Source: Flavobacterium lipolyticum (GTDB lineage Bacteria > Bacteroidota > Bacteroidia > Flavobacteriales > Flavobacteriaceae). Taken from it: a stretch of DNA of 64,000 bases. The notes under the pieces were generated by a model. That model worked only from the letters and a program-made list of their open reading frames with translations, was not told the DNA's origin and ran no database searches. Each line of letters opens with the position of its first letter. The stretch's first letter is position 1. The stretch lies in contig NZ_JAJJMN010000001.1 of the NCBI RefSeq assembly GCF_020905335.1, positions 1,364,001-1,428,000 on the forward strand, read 5' to 3'. Positions 34,783-43,969 of this stretch are shown in pieces. Both the position numbers and the translations under genes were made by a program.

Positions 34783-36195
34783 ATGAAAACTAAATTTTTC
34801 GCTTTAGCCCTTTCTATTGGCTTATTATTTTCATCATGTAGTAGCGACAACGATCCGGCTCCATTTACTATAGCTCCTTTAACAGGAACTGAAAGTATTG
34901 TTGTAGGAGCGACTACCACTTTTAGCAGTACAACTACTGGCGGTACTTACACAAGTGCTACACCTGCTGTTGCAACTGTTGCGGCTTCAACTGGGGTTAT
35001 CACAGGAGTTTCTGTTGGTACTTCAGTAATTACTTATACAGTACAATCTGTTTCTGTTACAAAAACTGTAACTGTAACGGCTGTACCTGTAGCAACTGGA
35101 GAAATTACAGGTCCAATTACAGCTGATAAAACTTATGCTTTAGGAAACTATACCATGAAAGGTATGGTGAAAGTTAATTCAGGTGTAACATTAACTTTTG
35201 AAGCTGGTTCAACTATTACAGTTGATAAAACTACCGGAGATAATGCATTAGTAGTCTTAAATGGAGGTAAACTAATTATCAATGGTACAGCTGACAAACC
35301 AGTTGTATTTACTGAAAAATCTAAAATAGCAGGTTCTTGGGGAGGTATCATCATGTATGGTGACGCACCAATCAATGCTATCAACGGTGTAAAAACTTCT
35401 ACTTCAGAAGATGGAAATGCTTTACCATATGGAGGAACAAATGCTGCTCATAACGGTGGTTCATTAAAATATGTAAGAGTAGAATATGCTGGTTCTAAAT
35501 TAGCTGACGGAACTAAAGAATTAAACGGATTCTCTTTCTACTCTGTAGGATCAGGAACAACTTTAGACCACTTAGTATCTTACAGAGGTGCTGATGACGG
35601 ATTCGAATTTTACGGAGGAACTGCAAGTTTAACAAATGCGATCTCTTACGAAAATACAGATGATTCTTTTGACTGGCAAGATGGATGGCAAGGTCAAGCC
35701 AATTCAAATTGGTATGCACGTCAAAATGTAAAAGGAAACTTCGGAATTGAAATCGAATCTTCTAAAAACAATAACGCTTACTTCCCTAAAGTTACAAATA
35801 TCACTTTAAGAAGAATTGCTGGTACAACTCCTGAAGCAGTTGGAGATGTTCAAGTAGATGCTTTCCAATTCAAAAATGAAGGAAATGGTGATTTCAGTAA
35901 CATTATCATCGATGGTTACGGTGACTATACTGAAGCTGGTAAAGTTTACACTGGTGCAGCTGTAAAAATACAAGATGCTTCAACAAACACAAACCAAGTA
36001 AACGGTGGTAAAATTAAAATTACTAAAGTTAAAATCACTAATACTTCTAAAAACATCTTAGGTGTAGTAGTAGCTCCTTGGGACGGTACTGTTGCATTCC
36101 CAGCTGGAAATTTTGTAACAGATGATACTGCTACCGGAGCTTCAATAACTGGAGGTGCTTGGGCAACAGTTAATGGTGTTGATTTGACTAAATAA
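34783..36195 (+). CDS. Surface lipoprotein with Ig-like (Big) and right-handed beta-helix domains
   Basis: A 470-residue lipoprotein. The signal peptide ends in the lipobox LFSSC with C19 as lipidation site, followed by SSDNDPAP, an acidic stretch that often marks surface export in Flavobacteria. Residues about 30-105 form a bacterial Ig-like domain (TPAVATVAASTGVITGVSVG). The rest, with many Gly-Asn strands such as LVVLNGGKLIINGTADKPVVF, looks like a parallel beta-helix. It sits between the TonB receptor and a type IX C-terminal-domain protein and has its own promoter and terminator. Homologues are sometimes mislabelled as multidrug transporter. Function unknown; scavenging with the receptor is a guess. 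Confidence 0.82.
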   Translation: MKTKFFALALSIGLLFSSCSSDNDPAPFTIAPLTGTESIVVGATTTFSSTTTGGTYTSATPAVATVAASTGVITGVSVGTSVITYTVQSVSVTKTVTVTAVPVATGEITGPITADKTYALGNYTMKGMVKVNSGVTLTFEAGSTITVDKTTGDNALVVLNGGKLIINGTADKPVVFTEKSKIAGSWGGIIMYGDAPINAINGVKTSTSEDGNALPYGGTNAAHNGGSLKYVRVEYAGSKLADGTKELNGFSFYSVGSGTTLDHLVSYRGADDGFEFYGGTASLTNAISYENTDDSFDWQDGWQGQANSNWYARQNVKGNFGIEIESSKNNNAYFPKVTNITLRRIAGTTPEAVGDVQVDAFQFKNEGNGDFSNIIIDGYGDYTEAGKVYTGAAVKIQDASTNTNQVNGGKIKITKVKITNTSKNILGVVVAPWDGTVAFPAGNFVTDDTATGASITGGAWATVNGVDLTK

Positions 36196-36217
36196 AAGTT
36201 TAAAAAAAAATATTGTT

Positions 36218-36247
36218 AAAAACATCCTAAAATTTTAGGATGTTTTT
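36218..36247. terminator. Intrinsic terminator of the beta-helix lipoprotein gene
   Basis: A perfect 30-bp palindrome (arms AAAAACATCCTAAAA and TTTTAGGATGTTTTT) followed by further T residues. It begins 22 bp after the stop codon. Confidence 0.88.
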
Positions 36248-36303
36248 TTTTGGTGTAATTTTTGTACTTTTTTTTGTATATTTACAGTAACCAAAATAAC
36301 GCG

Positions 36304-36642
36304 ATGGCAAAAAATTACTTTTATATTACTTTCTTATTGGCTTTTTTCTTTACTGTAAGTGTTTCGGCACAAGACAGTAAGCAATTACCAAAACCTCAAC
36401 AGGTAGCAACCATTGAGGGATTAAGCTTGTACCCTAACCCCGTGACCGGTGGAAAAGTAACCATCTCTTCTAAAAATGATTTAGAAAAAGAGATTATCAT
36501 CTTTGATGTTCTGGGTAAAAAGGTACTTCAAACACATTTAAGTTCTCGAGAATTAAACGTTTCTGATCTGGTTCCAGGCGTTTACATCATCAAAATAAGC
36601 GAAGAAAATGCTTCGGCAACACGAAAGCTCATTATTCGATAA
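36304..36642 (+). CDS. Stand-alone type IX secretion sorting-domain protein
   Basis: A 112-residue protein made of a signal peptide (MAKNYFYITFLLAFFFTVSVSAQ), a short linker and a complete type A C-terminal sorting domain (about 38-112: SLYPNPVTGGKVTISS, IIIFDVLGKKVL, LVPGVYIIKIS, TRKLIIR). In known cargo proteins this domain sits at the end of a large enzyme or adhesin. Here the cargo part is absent. ATG 36304 was chosen over 36262 because the signal peptide begins there. It has its own terminator and may be a peptide competitor, a regulator of the secretion system or a remnant. Confidence 0.85.
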   Translation: MAKNYFYITFLLAFFFTVSVSAQDSKQLPKPQQVATIEGLSLYPNPVTGGKVTISSKNDLEKEIIIFDVLGKKVLQTHLSSRELNVSDLVPGVYIIKISEENASATRKLIIR

Positions 36643-36647
36643 AACAC

Positions 36648-36675
36648 AAAAGCTCTAATGAAAATTAGAGCTTTT
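36648..36675 (+). terminator. Intrinsic terminator of the sorting-domain gene
   Basis: Arms AAAAGCTCTAAT and ATTAGAGCTTTT form a 12-bp stem with a 4-base loop and a T tail, 5 bp after the stop codon. Confidence 0.88.
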
Positions 36676-36681
36676 TTAGTT

Positions 36682-36770
36682 TTCAGTCACAGTCACAGTT
36701 TTCAGTTTCTGCGAAACCCTAAAATGACAACTGAAAACTGCGACTGAATACTGTGACTAAAAACTAAAAA
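36682..36770. repeat. CAGT-word inverted repeat
   Basis: The left half iterates CAGTCACAGTCACAGTTTTCAG and the right half its near reverse complement (CTGAAAACTGCGACTGAA, ACTGTGACT). The two halves flank a short unmatched core around 36711-36728. The same words occur at 8957-8980, 9068-9105 and 63041-63105. It lies between the terminator of the previous gene and the promoter of the next. Confidence 0.65.
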
Positions 36771-36773
36771 CAA

Positions 36774-36781
36774 TATCTTTG
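36774..36781 (+). promoter_or_regulatory. -7 promoter element of the LuxE/PaaK-like gene
   Basis: TATCTTTG matches TAnnTTTG exactly, only 13 bp before the TTG start codon at 36795, so the leader is very short. Confidence 0.6.
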
Positions 36782-36794
36782 CACAAAAAAAGTT

Positions 36795-37775
36795 TTGATC
36801 ACAGCCAACGATATCTTTACCATTTCAAGTCAGAAACAATTTGAGAAAATAGCACTAAAAGTGTTTCGTTTTCAACATGAGAATAACGTTGTCTATCGTG
36901 ATTTTTGCGATTTTTTAAAAGTAAATCCACAACAGGTAAAATCATTGGAACAAATTCCTTTTTTACCCATTCAGTTTTTCAAAAGTCATAATGTAGTTTC
37001 CAACAATGATCCGGCTCAGGTAACTTTTACCAGCAGCGGAACCACAGGCGCAATTACCAGCAGACATATCGTTACCGATGTAAGTCTTTACGAAGAAAGT
37101 TACCGCAATGGATTTTCACAATTCTACGGCAATATCGAAGATTACGTTGTTTTAGCACTTTTACCGTCTTATCTCGAGCGCGATGGATCTTCGTTAATCT
37201 ATATGGTCGAAGATTTAATAAAGCGCTCCAATCAGCCTGACAGTGGGTTTTACCTGCACAATCACGACGATCTTATTAAAAAACTAACCGCTTTAGACGA
37301 ATCCGGTCAAAATGTAATCTTAATTGGTGTTACTTACGCCTTACTCGATTTGATTGAGAAACACCAGTTCAATCTTCAGAATACTATTATTATGGAGACT
37401 GGCGGCATGAAAGGCAAGCGAAAAGAAATGATTCGCGAGGAATTACACGAACAACTTTGTGCAGGATTTGGCGTTTCGGCTATTCACTCAGAATACGGCA
37501 TGACCGAACTTCTGGGACAAGCTTATTCTCTGGGTGAAGGTGTATTTGAATGCCCTTCGTGGATGCACATTTTGGTTCGCGATCCTGAAGATGCCTTAAC
37601 ATATCTAAAAGACGGAAAAACTGGCGGAATCAATGTGATTGATTTGGCCAATATCAATTCCTGTTCCTTTATCGCCACTCAGGATTTAGGTAAAAAAAAT
37701 CCCAACAACTCTTTCGAGGTATTGGGACGTTTTGATAATTCTGATATTCGTGGCTGTAACCTAATGGTTTTGTAA
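36795..37775 (+). CDS. LuxE/PaaK-like acyl-activating protein
   Basis: A 326-residue protein of the acyl-protein synthetase (LuxE) / PaaK branch of adenylate-forming enzymes. The nucleotide loop TFTSSGTTG lies at about 77-85 and the A5-type motif HSEYGMTELLGQ near 245. The start codon is TTG 36795, since no ATG or GTG fits and a -7 box lies 13 bp upstream. In Bacteroidota such genes lie near cell-surface or lipid genes, and the acyl acceptor is unknown. The last 25 codons and stop are repeated, degenerate, three more times downstream (37701-38174). The gene itself looks intact. Confidence 0.85.
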   Translation: MITANDIFTISSQKQFEKIALKVFRFQHENNVVYRDFCDFLKVNPQQVKSLEQIPFLPIQFFKSHNVVSNNDPAQVTFTSSGTTGAITSRHIVTDVSLYEESYRNGFSQFYGNIEDYVVLALLPSYLERDGSSLIYMVEDLIKRSNQPDSGFYLHNHDDLIKKLTALDESGQNVILIGVTYALLDLIEKHQFNLQNTIIMETGGMKGKRKEMIREELHEQLCAGFGVSAIHSEYGMTELLGQAYSLGEGVFECPSWMHILVRDPEDALTYLKDGKTGGINVIDLANINSCSFIATQDLGKKNPNNSFEVLGRFDNSDIRGCNLMVL

Positions 37776-38174
37776 AAGTTGAACCGTTAATTTGGTTAAT
37801 CGTTTAATCGCGAAAAAATAGATTAAAAAATATCCCAACAACTCTTTCGAGGTATTTAGGACGCGTTGATAATTCTGATATTCGTGGCTGTAACCTAATG
37901 GTTTTGTAAATGTTGAACCGTTAATTTGATTAATCGTTTAATCGTGAAAAAATCGATTAAAAAAAAAACCAACAACTCTTTCAAGCTATTGGGACGTTTT
38001 GATAATTCTGATATTCGTGGGTGTAACTTAATGGTTTTGTAAATGTTGAACCGTTAATTTGGTTAATCGTTTAATCGCGAAAAAATAGATTAAAAAATAT
38101 CCCAACAACTCTTTTGAAGTATTGGGACGTTTTGATGATTCTGATATTCGTGGCTGTAACCTAATGGTTTTGTA
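37701..38174 (+). repeat. Four tandem copies (133-134 bp) of the 3' end of the LuxE/PaaK-like gene
   Basis: Unit 1 (from 37701) is the true gene end plus about 55 bp of downstream spacer. Units start again near 37834, 37968 and 38101. Each begins (C)CCAACAACTCTTT and includes codons for the tail GRFDNSDIRGCNLMVL, the stop and the AACCGTTAATTTGGTTAATCG spacer. Units 3 and 4 keep the reading frame and stop; unit 2 is frame-shifted by an inserted A. Unit 4 differs from unit 1 mostly at synonymous sites. The spacing is regular, but the copies are full-length unit duplicates without spacers, so it is not CRISPR. Confidence 0.92.
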
Positions 38175-38321
38175 AACAAAATTTGCCATAATACTACTGC
38201 TATTTTATCATTAAGTTCAATGTAAAAAAATACCTAATTTAATAACCTATTGTTAATGTAGAAAAAATACTACACAAATATTTAAAAATTACTTTCACTG
38301 TAACTTTTTAAATATTAAATT

Positions 38322-40049
38322 ATGAAAAAAATTACCCTATTAGTTTTTATCCTTTTTAGCTTTACAAGCAGGTCACAGAATCCAAATTATAGATACCACG
38401 AACTCCAAGATTTAGGCACTACTATAGAATGGGCTATTGCTGTTGAATGCACCCAGCATTATCCTCCCGTAGGAATTAGAGAAGTAAATTTAAGACAAAA
38501 TTTTAAATTGGAAGTTGGTAAAATTTACAAAGCAGATTTAGGCCTAAACTACGGCAACTTCGGCACAAGGTATTACAAAGTTACTTATGCAGGAGATTCT
38601 GGTGCTGACATGGGAGATGAAGTTGACACCCCACCTGATTTTGGCGCTCCAATTACTGACTTATGCTCTTCATTGTCTAAAAAGTATATAAGACCAATTT
38701 TATTAGGATCAACATTACAAGAAGCTCAAAATAACTTTTGCTCAAAGTTAACAGTTAATAGTACCAGAGAAATGGTAAATATTAAAATAGAAAAACCGTT
38801 ATCTTCTGGTGACATTTGTTTTATGGATTTTGGAAAAGGCCCTAATTTTTATTTAATTGATGGAGCTAGTGTAGAAAGCGGAGATGCAGATTACGAAGTA
38901 GATTCAACAGATAGCAATTCTCAATTTTCCCTTGTTTTATTCAATTGTCAAAAACCCGATCTGCAAGCTGTACATGTTACTCCATATCAGGACGATGGTA
39001 ATTATTACCGTGGAACAAGCAACAAAATTGCTTATTTCGGAGTACGAAATATTGGCACAAAAATTCAAAACGCAACTACTGCATATACATTATACCTCAC
39101 GACATCAAGAAACTTTCTCAGTGGCAACGACATTAAACTATATGCTGTTGGTCAGAATCCTACAGATGCACCTGCACCTTCAGATCCAAAAACATCCCAT
39201 AACTTCCCAATGGTCTACAGCATTCCCTACAATGCTATTGCCGGTAAGTACTATTTAACCGCTGTAACTACAAACAGTGAAGATTTCAACGAATATAATA
39301 ACATCGCCTCATCAACATACAGAATAACTATAAAAGAAGGAACAGCCCCTACAACGCCAACTCCGACCCCAACGCCAACACCAACTCCAACTCCGATAGG
39401 AAAACCTGATTTAATTATCGATTCAAATAATACACTAGTTTATAGTGATTGTTTTGATTGCACTTCTACTTTAAGTGAATTAAAAAAAAGACATAGGGTC
39501 GACAATCAATCCGGGTCAATTAGGCCATCACTAATATCCATCAAAAACGCAGGAAATGCCGCATCAACAGCAACAAATATAAGATTCTACCTGTCCTCCG
39601 ATACGACACTCGATACATCAGATTTAAAATCAAACGGAAGTGCTATAACCGTAAATGCCATTAACGCAGGAGAATTGCTTGTAGTACCAGGCGGGACTAT
39701 CTTCCCCTCAGATTTTGGCAATATTAGTACTGTATTTAACAATAACTGGAACATTCTTATGGTTGTTGACGATTCTAAAACAAATACCGAATCAAATGAA
39801 AATAACAACGTAACAGTTATACCTGTAACCTTCTATAATCCTTCTGGAAAAAAATCGATAGCAACAAAATTAGAAACTGACGATATACCAGAAAACTATA
39901 CTATAACAGTCTATAATTTCCAAGGAGAAAAAATCTTAACGAAAGAAGTACACTCAAAACAAGAAGAAAACGAATTAGTGCAATCCTTAAAAAATGATTT
40001 CTATATCATTAAATCTAATGATACAACACGAAAGATCTACAAAAAATAA
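38322..40049 (+). CDS. Secreted CARDB-domain protein with type IX sorting domain
   Basis: A 575-residue secreted protein. Signal peptide to about 18 (FSFTSRSQ), an N-terminal region of unknown fold (about 20-210), a first CARDB adhesion-type domain (about 215-338: KPDLQAVHVTP, YNAIAGKYYLTA, FNEYNNIA), a Thr-Pro linker of about eight TP repeats (about 345-362), a second CARDB domain (about 364-500) and a C-terminal sorting domain (YTITVYNFQGEKILTKEV, YIIKSNDTTRKIYKK). It should be exported through type IX secretion to the surface. The target is unknown. A hairpin terminator follows at 40067. Confidence 0.83.
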   Translation: MKKITLLVFILFSFTSRSQNPNYRYHELQDLGTTIEWAIAVECTQHYPPVGIREVNLRQNFKLEVGKIYKADLGLNYGNFGTRYYKVTYAGDSGADMGDEVDTPPDFGAPITDLCSSLSKKYIRPILLGSTLQEAQNNFCSKLTVNSTREMVNIKIEKPLSSGDICFMDFGKGPNFYLIDGASVESGDADYEVDSTDSNSQFSLVLFNCQKPDLQAVHVTPYQDDGNYYRGTSNKIAYFGVRNIGTKIQNATTAYTLYLTTSRNFLSGNDIKLYAVGQNPTDAPAPSDPKTSHNFPMVYSIPYNAIAGKYYLTAVTTNSEDFNEYNNIASSTYRITIKEGTAPTTPTPTPTPTPTPTPIGKPDLIIDSNNTLVYSDCFDCTSTLSELKKRHRVDNQSGSIRPSLISIKNAGNAASTATNIRFYLSSDTTLDTSDLKSNGSAITVNAINAGELLVVPGGTIFPSDFGNISTVFNNNWNILMVVDDSKTNTESNENNNVTVIPVTFYNPSGKKSIATKLETDDIPENYTITVYNFQGEKILTKEVHSKQEENELVQSLKNDFYIIKSNDTTRKIYKK

Positions 40050-40066
40050 AAAAGCCCATTCATACA

Positions 40067-40093
40067 AAAAGCATCCTGATACAGGATGCTTTT
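40067..40093. terminator. Bidirectional terminator between convergent genes
   Basis: Arms AAAAGCATCCTG and CAGGATGCTTTT form a perfect 12-bp stem with a 3-base loop, between the CARDB gene and tyrS. Confidence 0.88.
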
Positions 40094-40119
40094 AACTTAT
40101 CTTTTCGTTAGTTTAAAAA

Positions 40120-41415
40120 CTAAACCACTCGAATCACAAAATAATTCTTCTTTCCGCTTTGTAATAACACAAACTGATTATTAATTAAATCATTTGCAGT
40201 TAACACAAAATCTTCTTTTATTTTTTCTCTGTTCACCGAGATCGAATTTGCGGTTAAGGCACGTCTCGCTTCTCCGTTTGATTTAAAGAAACCTGTTTTT
40301 TCGTTTAAAACTGTAATAATCTCCAAACCATTTTCTAAATCAGCTTTTGCGATTTCAGCCTGAGGAACACCGTCAAAAACTTCTAAAAAAGTAGCTTCAT
40401 CCAATTTTTTCAAATCTTCGGCTGTAGAATTTCCAAACAAAATATTCGACGCCTGAATTGCTTTTTCCAATTCTTCTTCAGAGTGAACAAAAATGGTAAT
40501 TTCTTCTGCCAGTTTCTTTTGTAAAACTCTTAAATGCGGAGCAGTTCTGTGCTCTTCGATTAAAGCTTCAATCGTTTCTTTATCTAAAAACGTAAAGATT
40601 TTGATGTATTTCTCTGCATCAACGTCAGTTGAATTCACCCAAAACTGGTAAAATTTATACACTGAGGTTTTATCAGTATCCAACCAAACATTTCCACCTT
40701 CAGATTTTCCAAATTTAGATCCGTCTGCTTTTGTAATCAATGGCGTTGTCAATGCAAAAGCTTTTGCACTTTCTCCTCCCATTCTGCGTACCAATTCCGT
40801 TCCGGTGGTGATATTTCCCCATTGGTCCGAACCTCCCATTTGAAGCACGCAATTGTTATTTTTATATAAATGATAAAAATCGTAACCCTGAATTAACTGA
40901 TAGGTAAACTCTGTAAAAGACATTCCTACACCGTCTCCGGCAAATCTCTTTTTAACAGAATCCTTCGCCATCATATAATTTACCGTGATACGTTTTCCAA
41001 CTTCACGTGCAAAATCAATAAATGAGAATTCCTTCATCCAGTCATAGTTGTTTACCATAACAGGAGCATTTGCTTCTTTTGAATTAAAGTCAAGAAAACG
41101 TGACAAAACACTTTTGATACCGGCAACGTTCTTAGCTAAAGTTTCTTCATTCAACAGATTTCTTTCATCAGATTTCCCCGATGGGTCACCAATCATACCG
41201 GTTGCACCTCCCACCAAAGCGATAGGCTGATGTCCAAAATTCTTTAAGTGAACCAATAAAATAATCTGAACCATGCTGCCAATGTGCAGCGAATCTGCTG
41301 TTGGGTCAAAACCTATATAAGCAGCAGTTACCTCTTTTAGCAATTGTTCTTCCGTTCCTGGCATGCTATCATGATATAACCCGCGCCACTTTAATTCTTC
41401 AACTAGATTCTTCAT
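40120..41415 (-). CDS. tyrS: Tyrosyl-tRNA synthetase
   Basis: A 431-residue class I aminoacyl-tRNA synthetase charging tRNA-Tyr. The HIGH box is HIGS at 44-47 and the KMSKS box is KFGKS at 234-238. A C-terminal S4-like domain lies at about 365-431 ([20 protein letters not shown]). Length is normal. An exact -7 element (TATATTTG, minus strand, 41433-41440) lies 17 bp upstream of the ATG. No T-box-like leader fits in so short a leader. Confidence 0.97.
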   Translation of the reverse strand: MKNLVEELKWRGLYHDSMPGTEEQLLKEVTAAYIGFDPTADSLHIGSMVQIILLVHLKNFGHQPIALVGGATGMIGDPSGKSDERNLLNEETLAKNVAGIKSVLSRFLDFNSKEANAPVMVNNYDWMKEFSFIDFAREVGKRITVNYMMAKDSVKKRFAGDGVGMSFTEFTYQLIQGYDFYHLYKNNNCVLQMGGSDQWGNITTGTELVRRMGGESAKAFALTTPLITKADGSKFGKSEGGNVWLDTDKTSVYKFYQFWVNSTDVDAEKYIKIFTFLDKETIEALIEEHRTAPHLRVLQKKLAEEITIFVHSEEELEKAIQASNILFGNSTAEDLKKLDEATFLEVFDGVPQAEIAKADLENGLEIITVLNEKTGFFKSNGEARRALTANSISVNREKIKEDFVLTANDLINNQFVLLQSGKKNYFVIRVV

Positions 41416-41432
41416 TTTTTAAATAATTTGTG

Positions 41433-41440
41433 CAAATATA
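41433..41440 (-). promoter_or_regulatory. -7 promoter element of tyrS
   Basis: TATATTTG on the minus strand is an exact TAnnTTTG match, 17 bp before the tyrS ATG. Confidence 0.65.
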
Positions 41441-41653
41441 ATCAATGGTAATGGCAATGACAAAAAGCAGTTTCAATATCAATGCTAAAAAGCAATTTCA
41501 ACATCAAAATTCTTAACTACAAAGAGAACCATACTTAGAACTTTAGCTGTTCAAAAAAAAAACTCCAATTATAATTTTTTACTTTTCATTCATTACTTTT
41601 TACCTATTTTTACCTCAACTAATCCATTAATAACCAACCAAAAAATTACCTTT

Positions 41654-42883
41654 ATGAAAAAACTTTTGCTTCTTGCAATCTTACTCTCCTACTCCTTTAC
41701 GAACGCCCAGATCTCTTTTGAAAAAGGATATTTCATTACCAATAATGGAATCCGAACTGAATGTTATATCAAAAACATAGACTGGAACTACAACCCAACA
41801 GATTTTAAGTACAAAACAACTAACGAAGACACCGAAACGAAAACAGAAACCATTACGAATGTTCAAGAGTTTGGAATTGGAAACAGCACTACATACAAAA
41901 GAGCAAAAGTTAACATTGACCTTTCAAGTGACGTATTAGAAAGTTTTTCCACCGATAAAAATCCCATTTGGAAAGAACAGCTCGTTTTCTTAAAAGTCCT
42001 TGTTACAGGAGACGCTTCTTTATATTACTATACCAATAATGACATTACAAGGTTCTTTTATGAAACAAAAGAAAGATCCGTAGAACAACTTGTACGTAAA
42101 GAATACATTGCTGAACTGAATAACTCCCGCACAACAGTTGAAAACAATTACTTCAGACAGCAATTATTCAACAATGTCAAAACCAAAAACACAACTGAAA
42201 ATGATGTTAAGAACCTGCCTTATAAAAAAGAGGCTTTGATGAAATATTTCCTGAAATACAATAATATCTCATCTGACGAAATCGAAAAAACAATTACCTC
42301 AGTAAATAAAAGTATTTACCTTTTAAAAGTAACTCCAGGTATTGGCTTTTCTTCTATTTCAATTGATGGCATCAATAGGGATGGATATAATAGCGTAGAC
42401 TACTCTCAGAAAGCAACTTTTAAAATAGGATTGGAAGGCGAACTTATACTCCCTTTCAACAAAAACAAATGGAGTCTTTTTATAAACCCAACCTTTCAAC
42501 AGTACGAAAACAAGAGCGAAACCGGAGTTATAAATTACATGAATAATGGTATGAGAGTCGAATTTCCTTCAGAGGTTAAATACACAGCCATACAGGTTCC
42601 CTTTGGAGTACGTTATTATTTTTTCCTAAACAGCAAATCTAAAATATTTATTAATGCCGGTTATGCCATTGATGTAAGTGGTAAATTCAAACTTACAAGC
42701 AAACCAACCAACTTAGACAGCTCCACAAGCGGTAATTTTCTAACCGGACTTGGTTACAATTTCAAGAACAAAGTGAGTGCAGAAATTAGGGTAAATGGCC
42801 GCAAAGAGGTCCTTAGCGGATACACCTCTTATAGCGGAGCTTACAGATCATTAGATTTTATACTAGGGTATACGATTTTCTAA
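41654..42883 (+). CDS. Secreted outer-membrane beta-barrel protein (PorT-like fold)
   Basis: A 409-residue protein. The signal peptide MKKLLLLAILLSYSFTNAQ is followed by an N-terminal soluble domain (about 20-215) and a C-terminal eight-strand-type barrel (about 220-409: VTPGIGFSSISIDG, FKIGLEGELILPFNKNKWSLF, LDFILGYTIF). Function unknown; similar proteins are common in Flavobacteria as lineage-specific families. It is transcribed alone, and its promoter zone holds AATGGCAATG-like word repeats at 41440-41510. Confidence 0.75.
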   Translation: MKKLLLLAILLSYSFTNAQISFEKGYFITNNGIRTECYIKNIDWNYNPTDFKYKTTNEDTETKTETITNVQEFGIGNSTTYKRAKVNIDLSSDVLESFSTDKNPIWKEQLVFLKVLVTGDASLYYYTNNDITRFFYETKERSVEQLVRKEYIAELNNSRTTVENNYFRQQLFNNVKTKNTTENDVKNLPYKKEALMKYFLKYNNISSDEIEKTITSVNKSIYLLKVTPGIGFSSISIDGINRDGYNSVDYSQKATFKIGLEGELILPFNKNKWSLFINPTFQQYENKSETGVINYMNNGMRVEFPSEVKYTAIQVPFGVRYYFFLNSKSKIFINAGYAIDVSGKFKLTSKPTNLDSSTSGNFLTGLGYNFKNKVSAEIRVNGRKEVLSGYTSYSGAYRSLDFILGYTIF

Positions 42884-42964
42884 AAAAACAAAATTGAATA
42901 AAAACTTGCGCCTTTAAACCTGTCCCTTTTTTGCAACTTTAGACCAAAGTACTATCTTTACGAA

Positions 42965-43969
42965 ATGGTATTAATAACAGGAGGTACAGGTTTAGTTGGC
43001 GCACATTTATTACTTCATCTGATTGAGAATGGAGAAAACGTTCGGGCTATTTACAGAACTCAAAATAACATTCAAAAAACCAAATCGGTTTTTGAGTTGT
43101 ACAAAAAAGTGGATCTGTTTGAAAAAATAGAATGGCTTGAAGCCGATATTCTGGATGTTCCCTCTTTAGAAACTGCGTTCTCAGGTATTGATTACGTTTA
43201 CCATTGCGCTGCTTTAATTTCATTTGATCCAAAAGACGAAGAGTTACTTCGAAAAACCAATATCGAAGGAACCGCCAATATGGTTAATTTTTCTATTGCC
43301 AAAAACATAAAAAAGTTTTGTTTTATCAGCTCTATCGCTGCTTTAGGTGATTTAGCAGCTCATGAAACTTATATCACTGAAGAAACAGACTGGAATCCCG
43401 AAAAGCCTCATAGTGATTACGCGATTTCTAAATACGGAGCCGAAATGGAAGTCTGGCGTGGTTTACAGGAAGGTTTAGATGTAATCATCTTAAATCCGGG
43501 TGTTATTTTAGGGCCAATTCCAAAAAACAAAACCCACATACAAGGAAGCGCAGAGCTTTATGCCAAAGTTGCAAACGGCCTTTCTTTTTACACTCTTGGA
43601 AGTACCGGTTTTGTTACCATAACGGATGTCATAAAAATAGCTGACACCTTAATGAAGAGTGACATTAAAAACGAACGCTTTACTTTAATTGCCGACAATA
43701 TTGTTTTTAAGGACATCCTGGATACTATTGCCGACGCTTTAAAAGTAAAAAGACCAACCGTTCATGCCACACCTTTATTCATGAATTTCCTTTGGGTTGT
43801 CGACGGAATTTTTTCGACCTTATTTTTTCAGAAAAGACGCCTGACAAAAGCAACTGCAAAGGCTTCCTATTCTAGTAATTTATATTCTAATGAAAAAATA
43901 AAAACCGCTCTGGGAGGAACGGTTTTTCAGGATGTACATGCGTACATAAAAGATGTTTCGAGACTTTAA
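42965..43969 (+). CDS. NAD-dependent epimerase/dehydratase (extended SDR)
   Basis: A 334-residue extended short-chain dehydrogenase. The N-terminal VLITGGTGLVGAHL is the NAD(P)-binding Rossmann loop. The catalytic residues are S122/S123 (FISSIAALGD), Y152 and K156 (YAISKYGAE). It resembles the dihydroflavonol-reductase or sugar-epimerase branch, and the substrate cannot be told. A TATCTTTA box (about 42952-42959) lies just upstream, one base off the -7 consensus. Its stop directly abuts the stop of the convergent DUF4296 gene. Confidence 0.87.
   Translation: MVLITGGTGLVGAHLLLHLIENGENVRAIYRTQNNIQKTKSVFELYKKVDLFEKIEWLEADILDVPSLETAFSGIDYVYHCAALISFDPKDEELLRKTNIEGTANMVNFSIAKNIKKFCFISSIAALGDLAAHETYITEETDWNPEKPHSDYAISKYGAEMEVWRGLQEGLDVIILNPGVILGPIPKNKTHIQGSAELYAKVANGLSFYTLGSTGFVTITDVIKIADTLMKSDIKNERFTLIADNIVFKDILDTIADALKVKRPTVHATPLFMNFLWVVDGIFSTLFFQKRRLTKATAKASYSSNLYSNEKIKTALGGTVFQDVHAYIKDVSRL

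Noticed and set aside
37701..38174. CRISPR array
   Set aside because: Spacing is regular, but the units are 133 bp copies of a gene end without unique spacers, and no cas gene lies near.
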